A DNA stretch of 64,000 nucleotides from Aporrectodea caliginosa (lineage: Eukaryota > Annelida > Clitellata > Crassiclitellata > Lumbricidae), in contig JACEVL010000833.1 of NCBI GenBank assembly GCA_020284085.1, positions 165,001 to 229,000 on the forward strand, in the 5' to 3' direction. A program made the translations under genes and the position numbers. Below the pieces are notes generated by a model. That model did not search any database. It worked only from the letters and a program-made list of their open reading frames with translations, and had not been told where the DNA came from. Shown in pieces: positions 10,108-22,600 of the stretch. Positions within the stretch are counted from its first letter, which is position 1; every line of letters begins with the position of its first letter.

Positions 10108-12020
10108 TGACGACACCACGACCAACAGCATCACCAGACGATGATGACGACACGGTCAATGGACAAATAAGATGAAGACTATGATGAGGGGAAGAGGATC
10201 ATGGAGTGGCAGGGGAGGGAGAGAGGGAAGGGATGGCGATCAATCCGTCTCCAAGAGGGAGAGAGAGGGGAACAACGGGTCTTGTGCTGGAGGAGATGGG
10301 CGGATGTGCGTCTGGCGTGCGTGCTCTCGTGTTGCTTTAAAGACCTCCTCCTTCAGATCGGCGGAGTATTGATTAGCAATTACCCAGAGGCGTATACGCT
10401 GCGTGCGTCCGTGCGTGCGTTTAGATAGGCGCTACATAAATCTCCAGTAGACCATTGTTTGTAAAGACTGCGGAACAACAAAACTACTTCCGACTTTCTC
10501 AATTGTGAGTGCGGCATATACCTCCTCCATTCGCTACAAAGTCGCCGCTCAACAGTACTATATATATAATTATATAGGGCCTATAATATATTATTATATA
10601 TATATAATTTTATATATATATATATATGTATAGGGCCTATGTAAGTATGTATAATACCATTATATTTTATCGACTTCATAATATACATATACTCTCTGTC
10701 ATACTTGAATATATAGGCCTAATAATAATAATAATCCAGAGCTATACTATTTATAAACTGATATATAACATAACCTTTATGTAGACTGTAGACCGTTATA
10801 TTAGTATATAAACTATTGTATATATTTTATATATAGAGTATATTCATGTAGACTTGTGTATAATTATATGTAGACATTGAGATCAATCGATCCCCATAAT
10901 ATAACTCTTCTATTCCATCAGATTATTCTACCTGTCTTCTTGCTAAGGTTGAGCGTCTCAAGTGTATAGCCTACATTGACGTCTAGTCCTGCACACACAG
11001 CTGTCCAGTGAGTCTTATCCGCAGGCTATCTATAGATCATATCAAGATCTCCATTAAGTTCGTTTGCGGTTACTGCTGCAGTTGATAAATGATGAATTTA
11101 TTTTATTGCCTCTATGTGTCACTTGGCATCATAGGCCTACAGACGTATACATGTAGAGACCGGTAGCCCATGTCTCGCATCGTATCTGAGCACCATCTAT
11201 AGAGAATTTACGCAATTCTATGATTAATTATGGAAAGGCGAGTTCCTTGTTTGCACGCTGCTACAGAAACAACTCATAAGGTTAAAGGTAAAGGTTGGCG
11301 GTAACGCAGTTATTTATAGGCTACCTGTAGGCCTACAGCACAATACAGATTGTCTTCGGCGCTTTATCGCGCAAGCACGACAATAGCAAATGCAAAGACA
11401 TGACCTTTTAATAATCTCCAATCCCTAATAAAACCTATTTTATTGGGATTTGCGATTCTCAAGGATCTGCCTTATCAGACTGTTTTAGACCGGTCCATGA
11501 GCGGTCTATAGCGCAAGCGTTGGCTTTCCCCAAAAATTCCCGTTCACGGGGTTTCACGAGGTTCTGTAAAGGCTCTATATGTCAATCGCCAGTGACATGT
11601 ATAATAGGCCTACATCTAAGCACACTGTGTAATATATAGTTCAGCTGCCTGATTGGCCTTCACTTTAAACAGCAATGGCCATAAATTTAATGCCCGGCCT
11701 TCTGCATCCGAGAGCTTTTTCGTGTTATCCGTATAAGAGCCTCGAGTGAAATCGATCTCCATTCTAATGAGCTGCGTTTCATTACGCTGCAAAGTCGTAT
11801 TTCTCAAAATAAGAGGCAATCAACTTTCAGATGGAGTTAAGAAGGCGACGTTCTATAGTGATGACGTCAATTATCAAGTGGCGTTATATAAATGTCCAAT
11901 AGCAACAGAAAAATAAGACGAACCAATGTCGTCAGTCATCGGCTGTAAGAATTCATTGTCAGCTTCTGTCGCTCTGCTAATTCTGTGATGTCGATAAGGT
12001 CAGAACTGAAATCTCGTCTG
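10108..12020. other. No gene seen
   Basis: AT-rich, with (TA)n stretches around 10557-10630 and many TAGGCCTA words. Open frames are short and lack recognisable domains or splice signals. Confidence 0.5.
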
Positions 12021-12021
12021 C

Positions 12022-12024
<3 letters not shown>

Positions 12025-12053
<29 letters not shown>

Positions 12054-12083
12054 CATACATACATACATACATACATACATACA

Positions 12084-12117
<34 letters not shown>

Positions 12118-12231
12118 CATACATACATACATACATACATACATACATACATACATACATACATACATACATACATACATACATACATACATACATACAT
12201 ACATACATACATACATACATACATACATACA

Positions 12232-12265
<34 letters not shown>

Positions 12266-12358
12266 CATACATACATACATACATACATACATACATACAT
12301 AGGCCCTACATAATTATATGCATAAATACATACATACATACATACATACATACATACA
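12025..12358. repeat. (CATA)n microsatellite
   Basis: About 275 bp of nearly pure CATA, then a 25-bp interruption, then a further short run. Open in all frames (YIHT or MYVC peptides), but only because four-base repeats contain no stops. Confidence 0.97.
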
Positions 12359-12649
12359 ATATTCATGTTTATTTATTAATTCAAACAGACATACCGCAGT
12401 ATGAATACAAGTCATAGTATGAACGGATGATAGCGCCTCTATTTGGTGTGCTCTGGAGAGGCGCAATAAAAATTTATAGATACAATAAGCCTACAAATAC
12501 AATACAATTACAAGTTATTACATATGAGTCGAATTTAACTGTATGACAGCCATTGGAGACAGCCACGTTGTCAAGATAATTGAGTCCGGAAGATAAGCTA
12601 CCCGGCCCTTTGTATCTTGACCTGCATGGCTGGAACCGCTTATCGATTC

Positions 12650-12738
12650 TGTTTTGACTAAGCGCCTGTGAATAAACTGGTTCCCGCGACTTCGCTTTTT
12701 GGGCGCTGTAGAAATTTCGAGATTACGATTACGATTAA
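12650..12738 (+). mobile_element. LINE 3' tail, (ATTACG)n type
   Basis: gcgcctgtgaataaactggt, then a GGGCGCTGTAGAAATTTCGAG signature and (ATTACG)n. The same tail ends LINE fragments at 40045-40125 and 55230-55315, and is inverted at 52009-52100 and 54135-54245. It marks a second LINE/SINE family, distinct from the (GATT)n family. Confidence 0.7.
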
Positions 12739-12986
12739 GCTATTCGAAACAAATAAGATTTCAGTTCTGGCCTAAGCGATCTATCACAGAAGCAACAGAG
12801 CAACGGGCCTGAACCAATGGCTGACATCTTCACGGGTTCGTGGTTTCTTCGCAATTTAAACCGCGCTACAGGGTGAGAATTGCCGGGGGTTTGGGGGTAA
12901 AGCCTACATTTCACACCAAAACTGCACATAAATCAACGTCTAACCCCCCTCTCAGTTATTTTTACAATTCCCATACTGCCGCGCTA

Positions 12987-13210
12987 TGGGGGGGCCCGAT
13001 AGCGCATTGGATAACATCTGGCGTAGAGACCGAGAGGTACCGAGAGGTACCGAGTTCGAGTCCCGTTGGGCGGATATGCTTTGTAGGCTGCTATTAGCGC
13101 CGTTGTATTGCAGGCTGTCTGTTCTGTTAGTAGTTAAGATTTAAATTGCATAACATGTAAATGTACAGCGCAGTGCGTTTGTCAGGCGCTTCAATAAAGA
13201 AAACAAGATT
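12987..13210 (+). mobile_element. tRNA-derived SINE, family C
   Basis: The plus strand carries cgatagcgcattggataaca (A-box region) and cgagttcgagtcccg (B box), with the direct doublet cgagaggtac between them. A body follows, ending aggcgcttcaataaag and running into a long (ATT)n tract. This is a SINE head, body and tail order. It is not an intact tRNA because the arms do not pair fully. Confidence 0.65.
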
Positions 13211-13215
13211 AGGCC

Positions 13216-13320
<105 letters not shown>

Positions 13321-13438
13321 GTTTTGTCTATTGCGTTGTCCAAGGTCTTAATTTTCGTCTAAGTTGTGATTACAGTGAACGTACCATGGCTACTCGAGCG
13401 ACTTGGTACAGGCGTCGGAAGCTGAGGAAATAGTAAAT

Positions 13439-13610
13439 ATACGTGTATAGTGCGTGAATGGAACGTTGCATTAGTTCTATGCGTAGGCGTATCTGACCAG
13501 TCGCTGTGGAATCAGTGTGGATGTCAAGGGTTATAATTATTGGCGATCGCCGTTCTGCGGCGACATTCATACGTGTATAGTGCGTGAATGGAACGTTGCA
13601 TTAGTTCTAT
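13439..13610. repeat. Exact 42-bp direct repeat pair
   Basis: The block atacgtgtatagtgcgtgaa and its continuation to ttagttctat occurs at 13439-13480 and again, identical, at 13569-13610, with 88 bp between. It is too long for a target duplication and looks like a recent segmental tandem duplication. Confidence 0.9.
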
Positions 13611-13812
13611 TCCTTGGCTTCCTTGTGATATATATATATCAGGAGAGCCATCTCGCAACCGGACGCAGTCTCTGACTTTTCGGGTATAGGAGAATATTTA
13701 GAATTCGTTAAAAAATAATATTATTCAAGCACAGTTAAAGATCTGCTTACTCGTTACTCCGGTCCGGCCTATGTTCAGTCTTTAAAAAAAATTAGGCATA
13801 GGCCTATCTGCA

Positions 13813-13852
<40 letters not shown>

Positions 13853-13855
13853 GCC
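13813..13855. repeat. (GTCT)n microsatellite
   Basis: About ten uninterrupted copies of the tetranucleotide. Confidence 0.95.
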
Positions 13856-13859
13856 TTTC

Positions 13860-14565
13860 TTTCACCACTTCTTTCCTTCCTGGCGGGCTTTGGAGGTATG
13901 GTGAGAGTACTAAATGAATAGTAGCAATATATAACCCATAGATGTATCTTTCCTAGAACTATAGGCCTGCATGAACTATTGAAATTTAGAAATTAAATTT
14001 TATACAGGAATTCATGGACTCACTATAAGGAAGAATATCTAAATAGGCCTACAGCATTTAGGTCGCCATGCGCTGGCCCTATAAAGAGAAAACAAGGCTA
14101 CACACTTCGAAATGGCAATTATTATTATTGTAATTAGTAGACCTAGCTATATATTATTGCGCCTGTGTCTAATGCACAAGGGCGCTTCAACCTATGGCGC
14201 ACCGAGACCAAGCCGTAAAGGCTAAGTCTATAGAGACTACATAATCAGATCAATATCCAGAAGATCAGTCCGTAAACACTCACTAAAGCCACAGATAAGT
14301 GTTTTTTCCCACAGGCCACACGACGTAGGCTACAGCGACCTATCTGCGCCACATTTAAACATATTGACTGGATGGTGGCTCACCATGGTAATATATTGCC
14401 TTCGTCTAAATGAAGTAGCCTACAGTGCACTACGCCTCAACTTGTGCTACGTAATACGTACGTCATTTAGGCATAGCCTAGCCTAATATAAATGGGAATT
14501 AGACCTAGGTCCTATTATATACTACTATTTTTTCAGTGACGAGACATAACAAGTGCTCATACATA
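13860..14565. other. No gene seen
   Basis: AT-rich with scattered TAGGCCTA words. No exon or bounded element recognised. Confidence 0.5.
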
Positions 14566-14967
14566 GGTCTACACAGTGGCGTCACTAGGGGGGTGCGGGG
14601 GGTGCGGACCGCACCGGGTGTCACCATCGTAGGGGTGACACCAAAATGACTGTCTAGAAAATTTTGTTCAGAGTTTCAGCAGAAATTTATTATTTTTAAA
14701 TTAACAATAACGGACAATAACAAAACATTTTTCGTAAGCCCAGCTTACATTCATTGTATCAATTCTTCTAAAGCTGACATTCTATACAAATTTACATGTT
14801 AGAGCCTTCTAACGCGCTCCGGTCAGTGCCGTCAATATTATCCAATTACAATACCGCTTCAACGTGGTGAAAAAGCTAGAGGCACTAGTACTTTCGCTAA
14901 ACAGTGTGACAGTCACCTAGTGGAGCATTCAATCGAACAAACTTGAGCCATCAAAGAAGTAGCAGCC

Positions 14968-15417
14968 ATGTGTGAGACTGTTCAAGTGAATGGTCTGATA
15001 TCTGCCACTAAAGAAGAGTTGAAGGTGTCCATTCCAAAATTGACTACTTTCTATGATGAAGTGTCTGAAAGTGCACTTTTAATAGAAATATCGAGGCTGA
15101 GAAGGCATCTGAAAGCAGCAGAGATTAATCTGGAGTAAGCCAAAGATTGGGCACTATAAGACGTTTTGACATTCATAGCTGAATGAGACTTCGTGGAATC
15201 TCTCGCAGCCCCTTCACTAAGCCTAAAATTATTTATGACGATATGTGTGTCTTTGGCTTTATGTGAGAAAAGCTTTTCAAAGCTTACACTTATAAAGAAC
15301 TATTTAAGATCTACCATGGGACAGTCAAGGCTTTCCGATCTTGCGATATTATCAATTGAAAGTGAGTTGCCGAAAGACATTGATTTCGATGAAGTGATTC
15401 ACATGTTCGAAGTTTGA
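14968..15417 (+). pseudogene. Degenerate hAT transposase C-terminal region
   Basis: The peptide is traceable across stop codons: MCETVQVNGLISATKEELKV, then after stops at about 15137 and 15184 an open part ending in SLALCEKSFSKLTLIKNYL and RSTMGQSRLSDLAILSIE. This last block is the hAT dimerisation motif (family pattern A-x-x-ERSFSKLKLIKxxLRSTMxQxRLxxLAxLSIE), here with Cys-Glu-Lys in place of the usual Ala-Glu-Arg. The N-terminal zinc finger and the RNase H-like core are gone. It cannot encode an active enzyme. Confidence 0.88.
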
Positions 15418-15899
15418 AAGCCAGGAAAGGAAAGTTCTGATCTAGTCGAGATGTTCACAAAGTGCTGAAATGCTTGCGTATTTGGTCCTGTTTTTTTGTA
15501 TTATTATTTCATTTATGAGTAGGCCTATATTTCCATATATTTATATTTTGAATTGCTAACCTCATTTTCATTGATAATATTCCTATATTGCAATGTTTTA
15601 ATAAATAATCAGCCAAAATTTCAATTATTTTTCATCATTATATAAAATATGCCAATTGACACTACTGGAGTTATTATATAATTTTTTGTATTCTTTGAAC
15701 ATTATTTTATAAGGAGGCCTGTAGGCTATAAGCTGCAGGCACGTTCATTGCCCTCCACAGTCCATTAATATTTGCTAATTTGATTTTTAATGATGTAACT
15801 GCTGATCTGGTGGTAAATAATCAATATACAAAAATATGCATTTGTAATTTTGCTAGTTGTTAATATAATTATTATTACCATTACTTTCTGTTATATACA

Positions 15900-16818
15900 G
15901 GAATTACGATTTAGGCCTAAGGGTAACATTAGGGATGCTTTGAGTGCTGTTCGCTCGTTGTCTCGTGCAACTGACACTCTGTCTGCCTGGCTTTCTTCCA
16001 ATCGCCTGAGACTAAATCCTCTTAAAACCCAGTTCATATGGCTGGGTACCCACCAGCAGCTGGCAAAACTCGACCTGAACCTTCTTGCAGCTGAATTTCC
16101 TCTAATATCATTCTCTACCTCTGTACGAGACCTTGGTGTCATCCTTGATCAGGAACTAACCTTTACTAAACACCTCTCCTCTTTGTCTCGTTCCTGCTTT
16201 TACCATCTTCGTCAGCTTAGGGTCGTTGCTCGCTCTCTTTCAACCTCTGCTGCTTCTACTCTTATCCATGCCTTCGTCTGCTCTCGTCTAGACTATTGCT
16301 CTTCTCTTTACACTGGTCTTCCTCAAGTCCGCTTGTCCTCCCTTGAGAGGGTCTTTCGGTCTGCGGCGCGCCTTGTTGGTTCCATTCCTCGCTGTGGTAG
16401 CGTATCCTCCTACATGCATCATACTCTACACTGGCTTCCCCTCCGGCAGCGTATCCTATATCGGCTCTGCTCTCTCGTCTGGCAAAGCGTCTTGGGTTCA
16501 GCTCCTCGCTACTTGTGCACCATCTTCACTCTCTCTTCTTCTCTTAAGGGTCGCTCAGCCCTCCGTTCCTCTTCTCGGGGTGACTTCTTGGTTCCACATG
16601 CCCGCACTGCTACTATGCAGCGCCGAGCATTCTCTGTTGTTGGTCCAACAGCGTGGAATGTCTTGCCATCTTTCCTTCGGTTACCTCCTCGCATTCACTC
16701 GGCTTCCTTCTACGCCCAATTGAAGACTTTTCTGTATGATCAGGCCTGGCTTGGGAGCGCCTCTGGGTAGAGCCCTTGAAGAGGCGCTATATAAATTTTA
16801 TGATTGATTGATTGATTA
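15900..16818 (+). pseudogene. 5'-truncated CR1-like LINE, reverse transcriptase C-terminal part
   Basis: An open frame to the stop at 16768-16770 encodes roughly 290 residues of a non-LTR reverse transcriptase after the catalytic core. Recognisable blocks are LSAWLSSNRLRLNPLKTQFI, VRDLGVILDQELTF, SRLDYCSSLYTGLP, LHWLPLRQRILYR and RRAFSVVGPTAWNVLPS. The YADD catalytic box is not present, so the copy is truncated 5' of it. It ends with the family 3' signature GAGGCGCTATATAAATTTTA and (TGAT)n. It sits inside the hAT element and so inserted later. The frame is still open, which suggests the LINE family was active recently. Confidence 0.9.
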
Positions 16819-16921
16819 GTACAAAAATCATTATCAAGGATTCTGCATGGTCTGGAGTGGGGTGACACCATGAGTTACCGCACCGGGTGACACCAACCCT
16901 AGTGACGCCACTGGGTCTACA

Positions 16922-17716
16922 TACATACGGGTACATCCGTCAATTGATAGATAGACTAATTATTAGCCCCTAACTAACAACTTTCGACGATGTCAAAGTA
17001 GGCCTATGCTCAGTGAACGAAATATAGCCTAGGGCCTAGTATCCTAAAGTGAAACTTACATTTTAATAGGCTACATGCATTCTGCGTAGTTTCTACCCAC
17101 TTTTTGTTGCTCGGTATTAAGTTAGCCTACATATTCGGTTTGAAGTATTTTTTTGTAATAGGCCGACCGACTTCGATCAGTGTCAATTTTGTTAATTATG
17201 GCGATATATCGGTTTACATTTCGGTTAAACCGACCCACCAATAGTTGGACTACGCAGGCTAAGCTTTGAGAGGCAATTAGGCCTAGAGGCCGAAGCAAAT
17301 AGGCCTAATGAATGTTCAGTTAGCCTACACATAGTCAAATCAAGAATAGCTTTGGTCCTAACATAATTATGGTCAAATTAAGAATAACTCGTAAACAAAC
17401 TGTTTTCTGCATATAGTTTTAAGTATCACGCACGGTTTTGGTTTTAGAGTTTATGATGTACAAACTTTAGGCCTATTAATAATAATTAGGCTATTCATCA
17501 GGGCTTGTTTAGTGTGCAATTCTACACAAAAAGGGCGGTTCTAAATGAATTTGTGCAGCTCTAAAAGCAATTTTGTGTAGTTAAAAATAGTTTAAAATGT
17601 TCATTGACATCCGATTTGGAATAACTTAACATGGCTTTTAAAAAGCGAAGCAGCTTAATGCTTTTCTGCTGTAGGCCTAAAGTGTAAGTTATGCTATAGG
17701 CCTAGTCACCTTGTCA
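16922..17716. other. No gene seen
   Basis: AT-rich, dense in TAGGCCTA words, no supported exon or delimited transposon. Confidence 0.5.
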
Positions 17717-17724
17717 CCTTAAGG

Positions 17725-18079
17725 CAGTGCTGTCCAACCCGCGGCCCGCGGGCCGCATGCGGCCCGCCGGAAGATTCTAAGTGGCCCGCCGCAGCTCGCT
17801 AAATATTTGCAATTTCTGTTAAAATGAAGTAAAAGACAGTCACTGGCCTACTTGCCTAGCTATTCGTTCATAACTTGGCTTAGGCCTATCATTTGACAAT
17901 GTGTACACAAAATCCAGTTCCCAAGACGCATTCATTATGATAACTCCATAATTAATTATAATGCAGTTAATAATTTTCAATAACTTTCAGTCGCTGCTTT
18001 TGAGTTGACTGGTGCGGCCCTCGGCTTCAAAAATTACTTCTTCGGTGGCCCGCGGTGTCAAAAAGGTTGGACAGCACTG
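17725..18079. mobile_element. hAT MITE, CAGTGCTGTCCAACC ends
   Basis: Ends CAGTGCTGTCCAACC and GGTTGGACAGCACTG are perfect complements over 15 bp. The 8-bp duplication CCTTAAGG (itself a palindrome) flanks both sides at 17717-17724 and 18080-18087. Subterminal GCGGCCCGC blocks occur on both sides. Length 355 bp, no coding capacity. Confidence 0.95.
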
Positions 18080-18203
18080 CCTTAAGGCCTTGTGCCGTCG
18101 ATTCGATGAATCCTAGCGACCGTCATAGTCAACCTTCTCCACGTGTTCCGATCTCTTGTCGCCTCTTTCAGCTCCGGAAGCTTCATCTTCATCGTCTCAT
18201 AGG

Positions 18204-18466
18204 CAGTGCTGTAGTGGTAAAATGAGAGGTGAGTACACGCTACACAGTATAGCCATTGCCTATCAGTTGGTCCGACAAAATTGTCGGATGACCTTTTTCC
18301 CCCCCGTCTTTATTGGCACAGAAACCTTCATTTTGCGCCCCCTGTGCCGCCCCCCTCGTTACGCCACTGTAGCGCGCTCGATCTGTACAGGCGAGTATAC
18401 TAAAGAAAAACTTTTGTGAGGTGAGTACACGCTGTATACACGCGTATACCCTCGTCTACAGCCCTG
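18204..18466. mobile_element. Probable hAT MITE
   Basis: Ends CAGTGCTGTAG and CTACAGCCCTG (about 10 of 11 complementary), with flanks CTCATAGG (18196-18203) and CTTATAGG (18467-18474), 7 of 8 identical. The internal cctcgttacgccactg near 18353-18368 looks like the end of a CAGTGGCGTAAC-type hAT, so a second element may have inserted. I could not find its other end. Confidence 0.6.
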
Positions 18467-18474
18467 CTTATAGG

Positions 18475-19682
18475 CCTAGTAGCCTAGCTAACAGCTATAG
18501 TATGCTACTTCAGAAAGTGTTAATTTATGTGTCCAAGATGCGCTAAAAATACACTGCCTGCATCTGCAATTTCTCCACATTTTCCGGGGGTGATAGCCTA
18601 CCCCCGGACTCTCGCTAAGAGCGGAAGTGAAGGAAAAAACGAAAAGGGGCGTGGAAGGGCAGGGGTCAGGTTATGGGTTATAGGGAGAAGGATACGGGGC
18701 AAGGGAAAGGTTAAGGGAAAGAGGGAAGGGGAGAGGATGGGAAGGGAGAGAAGGGGTTATGTAGTTCTAAAAATTCCTTTAAAAAGCCATGCTATTCATC
18801 AACTGCCTCTTATATGAACGACTATTCATGGCATTCAAGCATTAATTGGCAGATTAGATGAAGAAATGAGCTTCATCGACAGGCCAAATCATAACGATGT
18901 ATAATCTATGGTCTCATTCGAAAAATGGCGTCGTCTGCAAGCAAGACTTTTTTTGCAAGACTTGATACTGCACGACGAACCACCAGTGGCGAATTAAAGC
19001 AGGACCCAGTGACGGGTAAATTGTTGCGAATACGCAGGGATAAACCTTTTGAAGTAGTTTTATTTCATAGGTTGTACTTGTAGCAGTCCCTGTCATCTAC
19101 AGGTCGTAGGATGGTGGCGACGGGGACCGGGTGAGGGGTGGACAGTTGGATTTTAAGTCTGCATCAAAGTTCTGATTTAGTCCTACTTGGTAACATATCA
19201 TCAGCGTAATTATAAAAAAGAGATGACAGTGATTTAGGAAGTCCGCATTTTCCATCTCGGTGCATCATACTGTGTATAGGCGTACTGATTAATTAATAGA
19301 TATCGTTGGGAAATTTGTTTGACCAATAAGACTAGTCCTACAAAGCATTACATTAGGCTACATAAGAAGTGTGGTGTAGGTTATTAACAGTGGATTGCAG
19401 TAATCTTGGCTGTTGGTATATACGTAGTTTAAACAGTGCTTGGCTTTCAAGCACTTGGATATCTAACTGCATCTTCTCCGATCTGCGCCTCAAATTCACA
19501 TTTTTCGGTGTGACCTACTGACCTTGCATGTTTAAAAATTTAATAATTACAGTAATAAATACCTGAAAAACTTCAAACCATGTCTTAAAACATGTCGTGC
19601 TGCTGTACACTAAACTTTAATCTCTGCTGAAACTGGGCTGCTTGTTTTGCAATGTTCAATTTCTTCCTTGTACATTTGCTAA
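18475..19682. other. Upstream region of the atlastin gene; no exon seen
   Basis: Contains a short G/A-rich stretch at 18630-18750. Any 5' UTR exon or promoter of the atlastin gene should lie here or further upstream, but I cannot pinpoint a start site or TATA box from sequence alone. Confidence 0.4.
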
Positions 19683-22600
19683 ATGGGTCTATTACGAATA
19701 GATGGACAGAGTGAGGGAGAGCCTCTGCAGGTGGTGTCTGCAAAACAACCACACCAGTATGTACTGAACACGGGTGCACTTTCAAGAATTCTTCATAACC
19801 CCCGGGTCATTGACAGCAGAGTGGCCATTTTGTCAGTGGCTGGCTCATGTCGACAAGGAAAGTCTTTCCTGCTGAATTTCTTTCTCAAATACCTCAAAGC
19901 TCAGGTAAGAGTGTCTTTGAATTTGTTTTACATGAAAGTGATTTAGGTAGTCAGGCTCAATTAATTGTTTTACATGAAAGTGATTTAAGTAGTCTTATGG
20001 ACTTGTGCATTTATGAGCATTCTGATCTCATGTTGAAAGTTAAATAAACATCTTTATTTAATTCCAACGATATTGCCAATTTATGCTAATTTGTAAGATT
20101 TTAATTTTTTCAATTTTATGTTGGAAACCTGTTTTGTATATTGATTATTGCTTTTAAGTTGCAAAATGTTTCCTTTTTTGTACCATAATTCTGAATTTGA
20201 TGTTTCAGCGTGTGTTAAACTGGTTAGGAGATGAGGAGCTTCCTATGGACAAAGGTTTTCCTTGGGCAGTGGGAGTTGACTCCCTTACCACGGGCATCGT
20301 CATGTGGAGTGAACCCTTCATGATGCGTGATGCCAAAGGAAATGACGTGAGTTATTTAGAGCTTTTTCTTAGTTACACTGTATTAATAGACTCTTATATT
20401 AGTTTCTAAAGCCAACTTTAATGAAATGAAAAGTGATAATACCTGAATAGCTAGTTTGTTTATGGTTGAGCATTTGTCAGTCCTTAATTCCTAAGTCTGT
20501 CAATTCTCTGATTGAGAATGCTGGCTCTGCCTGCAATCCAGTGCATATTTTAACGGATTTGGACTACTGGGACAAGTCTGCTACTCTACTTTCAATGTCA
20601 TTGGAATCTCACATTGAAAGTAGAGTATTACCTGGGACGTATCACCAAAAGTACTGGGACAAATCCTAAAAATACTGGGGCAAATCCTAAAACTACTGGG
20701 GCAAATCCTAAAACTACTGGGAAATTTGTCCCAGTATTTATACAGTTAAAATATGCACTGCTGCAATCTGAATCTAATAATAAAGTCTTTTATGCAAAAA
20801 TGCCTATACATCTGGTATTTTTTATCATGTTGTCAGAAGGTCCTCTGTGCATGTTTTGGGTAAGAGAGCGTTTTGATGGCTGGAACAATTTTCTGGACTG
20901 CACTTCCTAAACCATCAACCTTTAGCTTTGCTGCATTCTTGTTATTACTTATTCTTACTTATGTGTAAGACCTAACTATGCCTGTTTTCAGGTTACATAA
21001 TACACCTTAGGCTGCCTCACTGTGTCATAAGGCCAACTGATAGGAACTGCCTATATTTATATAGAGCCATAAGTATGCCAGTGATCAATGGCATGTACAT
21101 TATCATAATTATCATTAGGGCAATGTGTTTTATGTCAGATCGCGGGTGTATAATGTTTATGCTTCCAGGGGAACATTAGTTTGAGTTGTCATCCAGTCTG
21201 TTTGTGAAGGAGTTTTTGTGTTTTTGTGTATTTGTTCTAGTCTTCATTTAGTTTCTCTGTTCTGCTTTTGTGCTAAATAAAGTATATGTAATTACACCGT
21301 AGAAGTTTAAACATTAGATTAGATGCTGCAACAGCTAAGTTTTGTGCCCCTACTGGGCCCATTGCGGTCACCCATTGGCCCAATGAACACTGAGGACCTG
21401 ACCGATTTTTAAGAGTTATTTCTGTACTGTAATTACTTTCAGAAAATAAGAAACGCTGCTTAATTTGTAGGTGGCACTGCTGTTGATGGATACCCAGGGT
21501 GGCTTCAGCTGTGAGTCGACAGTCAAGGAGTCAGTGACCGTCTTCTCCCTGAGTGTCCTACTCAGCTCAATCCAGATTTACAATGTGATGTCAAATATTC
21601 ATGAGAGTGATCTTCAGCAGCTCCAGGTAGAGCTTTATGTGGTTCCCAAGACAGCGCTAGCACTGACTCTTGACAGATTTCATTAATAAATTAGCGCGCA
21701 AAATAGCGTCTCCATTTTGTGCAGACTGCCGTTGGGAGGTTCTAAAAATGTACTGTGTAATTTTTAGATGCAGTACTACTATTCTGCATCTAAATGCAAT
21801 TTGTATGCTACAATTATGTTGAAAATAGCACTGCAGAGTGTAATCGAAGTTATCCTCAATCTATTGTAGCCTTTGTCATTTGATTTGGAGCCAGATGTTC
21901 AGTTGTGACCTCTAAATGCCAGTAATGTAATTACTGTAATTAAAGTTCCACATACACACACTGTATTAAATGTTGTAACACGTTGTTAACGATTTAATTA
22001 TTGACAGTCATCTATTGTTATTTGCTCGGTTCCACTTATTGCTGACTGCATTGCAGTTTCTCGAGCATAAAAGACACACCTGTTTCCATCTGACTAATAG
22101 CTACGTACAGTACACAGTGCCTCTGAGAGGCTTTTAAGACGTGCTATACAAGTATTCTGTTACATTACATTCCTCAAAAGCACAATGAAAAGCATATTAG
22201 TATATTAAGAATACTCTAAAACACTAGAGAAAGTAGAGGACTGTGAAGAGAGGCTGCTATGATGTATTGCCAGTGTTTCCGTTAGAGTCCAAAAAGAGGA
22301 CGTATTTACGCCCTGACCTAGAATTATTTGGACGTAGCTTCTTTTGGCTTTCACACTGAAAAATTTAAACTTTTTGGACGTTTTTTACGGACGTAAAAAC
22401 GGCCATTTGGGCGTTAACGGAAACACTGTATTGCTGATGAGACTGATGATTGCTGTCATATCAAGAACATTAAGCAGGTGGGTGCTTAGTATTTTGTTGC
22501 AGTGCTGGCAGGTCAGTGAAGTTGCATGATGTGTATCAGTTGCTGAATGGGTCATAGAGTCTGTGGAATACTACTTCATCTGGCAGACTGACATCTACAG

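Larger units (their letters stand above)
14574..16913 (+). mobile_element. hAT transposon with complete ends and a nested LINE
   Basis: Ends CAGTGGCGTCACTAGGG and its exact complement CCCTAGTGACGCCACTG. The flanking 8-bp duplication GGTCTACA is identical at 14566-14573 and 16914-16921. Inside are a degenerate hAT transposase 3' part (14968-15417) and a LINE insertion (about 15900-16818) before the right subterminal region. Total length is 2340 bp. Both the target duplication and the terminal repeats are intact, so the insertion is securely delimited, but the transposase is dead. Confidence 0.95.

Noticed and set aside
11977..12366. YIHT / MYVC repeat proteins
   Set aside because: CATA tetranucleotide repeat read through; same at 56365-56665 and, with other units, at 53029-53381.
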